DNA of 64,000 bases from Paradesertivirga sp966210515 (GTDB taxonomy: Bacteria; Bacteroidota; Bacteroidia; Sphingobacteriales; Sphingobacteriaceae). Positions 59,345 through 64,000 of this stretch are shown in pieces. The stretch spans positions 1-64,000 of the forward strand of contig CBIHLM010000010.1 in assembly GCA_966210515.1 (NCBI GenBank), written 5' to 3'. Position 1 is the first letter of the stretch. Each line of letters opens with the position of its first letter. A program made the position numbers and the translations under genes. The notes below the pieces were generated by a model. The model searched no databases, was not told the origin of the DNA, and worked only from the letters and a program-made list of their open reading frames with translations.

Positions 59345-60370
59345 ATGAGCAAAATTTTAGTAACAGGGGGAACTGGCTATATCGGATCGCATACCGTAGT
59401 AGAGCTGCAGAAAGCCGGATACGAAGTAGTAATTGTAGATAATCTAGATAATTCTAATATTAAGATTGTTGATCAGATTACTGAGATCACAGGCATAAAA
59501 CCTCAATTTCATCAACTGGATTTATGTGATGAAGTTAAAACGATTGAACTGATTAAGAGTAATCCTGACATTTCAGGTGTAATTCACTTCGCCGCCCATA
59601 AAGCAGTCGGAGAATCTGTTCAACTGCCGTTAAAATATTATAGAAACAACTTTTTTTCGCTGATTAATCTTCTTACCGCTTTCGCAGGAAAAGAGGTGAA
59701 TTTTGTATTCTCATCTTCATGTACTGTTTACGGTCAGCCGGATGTGTTACCCGTGACAGAAGAAGCTCCCGTAAAGAAAGCCGAATCCCCATACGGAAAC
59801 ACAAAGCAAATTGCTGAAGAAGTTCTTTTGGAAACGGCAAATGCAAGTTCTAACTATAAAGTTATTTCACTAAGGTATTTTAATCCGGTTGGTGCACACG
59901 ATTCTGCTTTAATCGGAGAATTGCCAATTGGAGTTCCTCAGAACCTCGTTCCTTTCATCACGCAAAGCGCAATAGGAAAACGTGGTCCGATTACTGTGTT
60001 CGGAAACGACTATAACACGCCCGACGGAAGTTGCGTACGCGATTATATTCATGTAGTAGATTTAGCTAAGGCTCACATTGCTGCATTGCGTCGTCAGGAA
60101 GAAAATAGAATGCAAGGCAAATTCGAGATCTTTAATATCGGTACAGGCAAAGGCAGCAGCGTTTTAGAAGTAATTAATGCCTTTGAACAAAGTACAGGAG
60201 AGAAACTAGAATATAAAATTGGCCCTCGTCGCGAAGGTGATGTTGAGCAGGTTTGGGGCGATGTATCTAAAGCGGAAAAAGAATTGGGCTGGAAGGCCGA
60301 TTTAGCCCTCGAAGATATGATGAAGTCTGCCTGGGCATGGGAAAAGTATATTAACGAACATCCTTTTTAA
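59345..60370 (+). CDS. galE: UDP-glucose 4-epimerase
   Basis: 341-residue extended SDR: GGTGYIGSHTVVELQKAG, VIHFAAHKAVGESVQ, SSSCTVYGQP, catalytic YGNTKQ, LRYFNPVGAHDSALIGE and VRDYIHVVDLAKAH. This is the classic GalE set. It interconverts UDP-glucose and UDP-galactose. Third gene of the ugd-uxs-galE operon; a hairpin follows at 60377-60402. Confidence 0.94.
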   Translation: MSKILVTGGTGYIGSHTVVELQKAGYEVVIVDNLDNSNIKIVDQITEITGIKPQFHQLDLCDEVKTIELIKSNPDISGVIHFAAHKAVGESVQLPLKYYRNNFFSLINLLTAFAGKEVNFVFSSSCTVYGQPDVLPVTEEAPVKKAESPYGNTKQIAEEVLLETANASSNYKVISLRYFNPVGAHDSALIGELPIGVPQNLVPFITQSAIGKRGPITVFGNDYNTPDGSCVRDYIHVVDLAKAHIAALRRQEENRMQGKFEIFNIGTGKGSSVLEVINAFEQSTGEKLEYKIGPRREGDVEQVWGDVSKAEKELGWKADLALEDMMKSAWAWEKYINEHPF

Positions 60371-60376
60371 TAAGAT

Positions 60377-60402
60377 ATGCCAAAGGTCTAGACTTTTGGC
60401 AT
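60377..60402 (+). terminator. Hairpin terminator after galE
   Basis: ATGCCAAAGGTC (60377-60388) pairs with GACTTTTGGCAT (60391-60402) with one G-U, giving a hairpin followed by ACTTTCT. The weak T-tract makes it a moderate candidate. Confidence 0.5.
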
Positions 60403-60555
60403 ACTTTCTAACTCCTACTGGTGACATAATCTATACAGTCAATTCGCAGCTACTGCTTGGTTTTAACGAGCTAAGTTTCCTAAATTTGACTTTTTAATTT
60501 TACTTATCACTATTTTATTCCGTTCAAAATCTTCAGCTTCAAAAGCTAACGCAAA

Positions 60556-61611
60556 ATGAAGAAAAAAATCTTAATCACCGGCGGTGCCGGATTCATCGGC
60601 TCTCATGTAGTAAGGCGTTTTGTTGAAAATTATCCTGATTATCATATAATTAATCTGGACAAGCTTACTTACGCCGGCAATCTTGCCAATCTAAGGGACG
60701 TAGAACACTACCCTAATTATCAGTTTGTTAAAGGGGATATTGTAGATGCCGACTTTATTGATAATTTTTTTGCGCAGGAGAGTTTCGACGCAGTAATTCA
60801 TTTGGCGGCAGAATCGCACGTGGATCGTTCAATTGTGAGTCCTATAGATTTTGTGATGACTAACGTTGTAGGAACGGTGAATCTTTTGAACGCCGCCCGG
60901 AAATATTGGAAAGGTGATTATGAGAATCGTCGTTTTTATCATGTTTCTACAGACGAAGTGTATGGAACTTTAGGGGAACAGGGGCTGTTTACAGAGGAAA
61001 CAGCATACGATCCGCACAGTCCATATTCTGCATCAAAAGCAAGTTCAGATCATTTTGTTAGAGCTTACCAGGATACCTACGGAATGAATACAGTTATTTC
61101 AAACTGTTCTAATAATTATGGCTCTCATCATTTTCCCGAAAAGCTCATTCCTTTAGCAATCAATAATATTAAAAATAACAAGCCTGTTCCGGTTTACGGA
61201 AAAGGCGAAAATATTCGCGATTGGCTTTGGGTGGAAGATCATGCACGTGCAATTGATGTTATTTTTCATAAAGCGGCCAGCGGAACTACATATAACGTAG
61301 GCGGTCATAACGAATGGAAAAATATCGATCTGATTCACGCTTTGTGCAAGATTATGGATAGTAAGCTCGGTCGTGCCGAAGGTAGCTCTGCAAAGCTGAT
61401 AACCTTTGTAACGGATAGGGCAGGACATGATTTGCGTTATGCTATTGATTCATCAAAATTGCAGAAAGAACTAGGCTGGACACCCAGCCTACAGTTCGAA
61501 GAAGGCTTAGAAAAAACTGTAGATTGGTATCTCGCAAACGAAGAGTGGCTTAATGATGTGACTTCGGGCCATTATCAAACCTATTACGAAGAGCAATACG
61601 ATAATCGCTGA
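60556..61611 (+). CDS. rfbB: dTDP-glucose 4,6-dehydratase
   Basis: 351-residue extended SDR that makes dTDP-4-keto-6-deoxyglucose, precursor of rhamnose and other deoxysugars. Signatures: GGAGFIGSHVVRRF, LDKLTYAGNL, HLAAESHVDRSI, STDEVYGTLGE (catalytic Asp/Glu), YSASKASSDH, and RDWLWVEDHARAID. Separated from galE by 185 bases, so likely its own transcript. rfbA/C/D are not visible here. Confidence 0.95.
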   Translation: MKKKILITGGAGFIGSHVVRRFVENYPDYHIINLDKLTYAGNLANLRDVEHYPNYQFVKGDIVDADFIDNFFAQESFDAVIHLAAESHVDRSIVSPIDFVMTNVVGTVNLLNAARKYWKGDYENRRFYHVSTDEVYGTLGEQGLFTEETAYDPHSPYSASKASSDHFVRAYQDTYGMNTVISNCSNNYGSHHFPEKLIPLAINNIKNNKPVPVYGKGENIRDWLWVEDHARAIDVIFHKAASGTTYNVGGHNEWKNIDLIHALCKIMDSKLGRAEGSSAKLITFVTDRAGHDLRYAIDSSKLQKELGWTPSLQFEEGLEKTVDWYLANEEWLNDVTSGHYQTYYEEQYDNR

Positions 61612-61692
61612 TTCTGATTTTCTGCTTAAAACGGAGGAGATATTGTGGTGAGATATTCTTGGTATTAAAATAGATTGCACCATTAAATAAAT

Positions 61693-61725
61693 AAAAAAAC
61701 CTGTGGGCATCCAACAGGTTTTTTT
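61693..61725. terminator. Bidirectional terminator between rfbB and HesB/IscA gene
   Basis: AAAAAAACCTGT (61693-61704) and ACAGGTTTTTTT (61714-61725) form a 12-bp stem with A/T runs on both sides, suitable for both convergent genes. Confidence 0.85.
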
Positions 61726-61747
61726 ATTTATTTAAGAAATAGATTAT

Positions 61748-62101
61748 TTATACGGCGAACGAAGTTCCGCAACCGCAGGTGCTTTTAGCGTTTGGATTAT
61801 TGAATGTAAATCCACGTGCATTTAAGCCATCCTGAAACTCGATTTCCATTCCTGCCAGGTATAAGCCATGGGCTTTATGCATAAATATTTTTATTCCGTC
61901 CACTTCAAACTCCTGGTCGCCGTCTTTTTTCTGATCGAACCCTAAAACGTAATTCATTCCAGAACAGCCTCCGCCTTCAACACCCACGCGTACGCCGAAA
62001 TCATCACCAAGCTCCTGTTGCTGCCTCAATTTGCGAAGTTCTTTTTTCGCTCCCTCAGTAAAAGAAACCGGTATAACTGAAATACTTGTCTCCATGCTCA
62101 T
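61748..62101 (-). CDS. HesB/IscA-family iron-sulfur cluster assembly protein
   Basis: 117-residue A-type carrier. The three cluster Cys are in EGGGCSGMNYVLGF and the C-terminal STCGCGTSFAV. The domain opens with IPVSFTEGAKKELRKLR. It delivers Fe-S clusters to apoproteins such as IspH in the same window. ErpA, IscA and SufA cannot be separated by motif. An alternative Met two codons later is possible. Confidence 0.92.
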   Translation of the reverse strand: MSMETSISVIPVSFTEGAKKELRKLRQQQELGDDFGVRVGVEGGGCSGMNYVLGFDQKKDGDQEFEVDGIKIFMHKAHGLYLAGMEIEFQDGLNARGFTFNNPNAKSTCGCGTSFAV

Positions 62102-62190
62102 TTATTTTAATTTAATATGCAAATATAGGTGAAAATACACACTTTTGCTTAAACACCCCTGATATTGACCTTTAGATAACAAATGAAATA

Positions 62191-62724
62191 ATGAATAGTA
62201 TAACCTATTTTTTTGTCGACGTTTTGAAGTTTGTGCTCGCCGGTACATTGATATTTTTTATTGCCTGGCAGATTATTAAATCGGAGATTGAGAAACTGAA
62301 TCAATCGAAATTGCAGGATTTAAAAAGAGCCTCTTTGGAAACAACACTTCCATTGCGGTTGCAGGCCTACGAACGATTGACTCTTTTTTTAGAACGTATT
62401 AATCCATCAAATATGCTGGTTCGGGTTCATGTAGCCGGCACCACGGTGCGAGAAATTCAACAGTTCCTTGTTTCCGAAATTCGCACGGAGCATCAGCATA
62501 ATATTACACAGCAGCTATATGTGAGTGCACAGGCATGGGCTGTTACGAATAGAATTAAAGAAGATACTATTAGCCTGATTAATAATACTGCGGCTGGTTT
62601 GTCTCCGGATGCATCTTCATTGGAGTTAAGCAAAGTTATTTTAAATCATTTGGCGGGATTGGAGGAAAATCCCTACGATGCAGGTTTGATGTTGTTAAAG
62701 CATGACATGCAGCATTTCTTTTGA
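62191..62724 (+). CDS. Hypothetical membrane-anchored protein
   Basis: 177 residues: one N-terminal helix (FVDVLKFVLAGTLIFFIAWQII), then a mostly helical cytoplasmic part (LQAYERLTLFLERINPSN, VREIQQFLVSEIRTEHQHN, LYVSAQAWAVTNRIKED) ending in HDMQHFF. The pattern is familiar from uncharacterised Bacteroidota proteins located beside methylmalonyl-CoA mutase, but I cannot name a function. The mutase starts 59 bases later, so cotranscription is possible. Confidence 0.6.
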   Translation: MNSITYFFVDVLKFVLAGTLIFFIAWQIIKSEIEKLNQSKLQDLKRASLETTLPLRLQAYERLTLFLERINPSNMLVRVHVAGTTVREIQQFLVSEIRTEHQHNITQQLYVSAQAWAVTNRIKEDTISLINNTAAGLSPDASSLELSKVILNHLAGLEENPYDAGLMLLKHDMQHFF

Positions 62725-62783
62725 TATGTTAAAATAATGCATGTCGGAATTCTTGCCACTCTTTCCTTTTAATTGAATTGATC

Positions 62784-64000
62784 ATGAAACGTAAAACTAC
62801 ATCAGGGATAGAAATAAAGGAAGTTTATACAGAGCCTAAAGAAATAAGCGAATTACCCGGCGAATTTCCATTCACCCGCGGAATCCGTAAAGACATGTAC
62901 CGGGGTAAGCTGTGGACTATGCGTCAGTACGCAGGTTTTTCGACTGCTCAGGAATCAAATAAAAGATATCATTATTTACTGGCTCAGGGAACAACGGGGT
63001 TATCTGTAGCGTTTGATCTTCCAACTCAAATTGGCTATGATTCCGATCATCCCTTATCGGAGGGTGAAGTAGGCAAAGTTGGTGTTTCTATCGATTCTTT
63101 GCAGGATATGGAAGAGCTGTTTGAAGGGCTGCCTCTTGAAACGATCACTACCTCAATGACCATTAATGCAACAGCTCCGATTTTGCTGGCCATGTACATA
63201 GCTCTTGCAAAACAACAAGGCGCTGATTTGAAAAAAATTTCAGGAACTGTTCAGAACGATATTTTAAAGGAGTACGCAGCCAGAGGAACATATATATATC
63301 CTCCAAAGCCTTCTATGCGTTTGATTACAGATATTTTTGAATATTGCAGTCATCACGTTCCGAAATGGAATACTATTTCAATTTCAGGTTATCATATACG
63401 CGAGGCGGGATCATCGGCAGTTCAGGAACTTGCCTTTACATTAGCAAACGGGAAAGCCTACATGAAATCAGCGATACAAAAGGGCCTGGATATAAATGTA
63501 TTTGCTAAACGAGTTTCATTTTTCTTTAATTGTCACAATAATTTTTTTGAAGAAATTGCCAAATTCCGTGCGGCAAGAAGAATGTGGGCAAAACTCACAA
63601 TGGAACTTGGCGCTACTGAAGAGCAAGCGCAAATGCTTCGATTTCATACGCAGACTGGGGGCTCAACCCTCACGGCCCAGCAACCTTTGAATAATGTGGT
63701 GCGCGTTGCTACACAAGCCCTGGCAGCAGTTTTAGGAGGGACTCAGTCTTTACATACGAATGGATATGATGAGGCATTTTCTTTGCCGACAGAAGAAGCG
63801 GCAAAGTTGGCTTTGCGTACCCAACAGATTCTTGCTTTCGAATCAGGAGCGGCAGACACAGTTGACCCTCTTGCCGGCTCTTATTTTATCGAATCCCTGA
63901 CAGACGAACTGGAGGTGGCAGCCTGGAAATACATAGAGAAAATTGATTTAATGGGTGGCGCAGTTGCGGCTATTGAGGCCGGATATATTCAAAATGAAAT
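62784..64000 (+). CDS. Methylmalonyl-CoA mutase large (catalytic) subunit, 5' part
   Basis: Reaches the end of the window without a stop (405 codons seen). B12-dependent isomerase linking propionate metabolism to succinyl-CoA. Landmarks: FPFTRGIRKDMYRGKLWTMRQYAGFS (split as FPFTRGI and RQYAGFS), GTTGLSVAFDLPTQIGYDSD, TTSMTINATAPILLAMY, the GTVQNDILKEYAARGTYI block, ISGYHIREAGS, RFHTQTGGSTLTAQQP and GGTQSLHTNGYDEA. The cobalamin-binding C-terminal domain lies outside. Start ATG at 62784. Confirms that this genome uses adenosylcobalamin, in keeping with the riboswitch at 38165. Confidence 0.95.
   Translation, partial: MKRKTTSGIEIKEVYTEPKEISELPGEFPFTRGIRKDMYRGKLWTMRQYAGFSTAQESNKRYHYLLAQGTTGLSVAFDLPTQIGYDSDHPLSEGEVGKVGVSIDSLQDMEELFEGLPLETITTSMTINATAPILLAMYIALAKQQGADLKKISGTVQNDILKEYAARGTYIYPPKPSMRLITDIFEYCSHHVPKWNTISISGYHIREAGSSAVQELAFTLANGKAYMKSAIQKGLDINVFAKRVSFFFNCHNNFFEEIAKFRAARRMWAKLTMELGATEEQAQMLRFHTQTGGSTLTAQQPLNNVVRVATQALAAVLGGTQSLHTNGYDEAFSLPTEEAAKLALRTQQILAFESGAADTVDPLAGSYFIESLTDELEVAAWKYIEKIDLMGGAVAAIEAGYIQNE

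Overview
This window looks like chromosomal DNA of a Bacteroidota, most likely a Sphingobacteriaceae member close to Pedobacter. The support is a SusC/SusD pair, many promoters with the Bacteroidota -7 element TAnnTTTG, lipoproteins with LxxC-type lipoboxes, and a housekeeping set (lptB-recJ, carA-eno-divIC, DUF5606, CWC protein, putative porin, CruF/CrtW-type carotenoid genes) typical of that family. I had no database access, so taxonomy and family names rest on recognised motifs.

Layout. 1-6389: end of a glycan-use locus (SusC with its 5' end outside the window, SusD, a GH43-type arabinanase-like lipoprotein). 6521-19037: an accessory region. It begins with a truncated mannonate dehydratase. 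Two diverged copies of one cassette follow (AraC regulator, sugar O-acetyltransferase, cyclophilin-like lipoprotein, dienelactone-hydrolase-like lipoprotein), then an ABM monooxygenase-like lipoprotein, a cupin, a frameshifted esterase and an SDR oxidoreductase. The region ends in a CTnDOT-type tyrosine recombinase next to tRNA-Ser(GGA). 19161-36987: mostly core genes: PepSY-like lipoprotein, polyprenyl synthase, TerC/Alx protein, GH3-family enzyme, lptB, recJ, MBL hydrolase, YceI, P5C dehydrogenase, lpxK-pnp-porin, a GATase-like secreted protein, a cyclophilin, DUF5606, and rlmH with a previously unlisted 42-residue membrane protein. 37118-49849: msrB, rlpA, a cobalamin riboswitch in front of nrdB-nrdA, fabG, a VWA protein, divIC, eno, carA and panB. 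49859-54609: a pseudouridine synthase and the tail of a carotenoid locus (acyltransferase, glycosyltransferase, CruF, IspH, CrtW-like ketolase). 54692-61611: hemH, waaA and a nucleotide-sugar block (ugd, UDP-glucuronate decarboxylase, galE, rfbB). 61748-64000: HesB/IscA protein, a small membrane protein and the 5' part of methylmalonyl-CoA mutase.

The most interesting signal is the duplicated AraC cassette. Upstream of both acetyltransferase genes lie two direct half-sites (TTTGAA...) exactly 21 bp apart, and in both copies the second one ends 18 bp before a -7 box. A related half-site overlaps the -7 box of each araC gene. This predicts two paralogous AraC switches that activate the target operon and repress themselves. 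Second is the cobalamin riboswitch on the class Ia ribonucleotide reductase operon, in a genome that also carries the B12-dependent methylmalonyl-CoA mutase. Decay signs (truncated uxuA, two frameshifts in the esterase, a likely frameshift in one lipoprotein signal peptide) are concentrated in the accessory region, which fits a mobile or recently acquired island at tRNA-Ser, although I found no flanking direct repeat.
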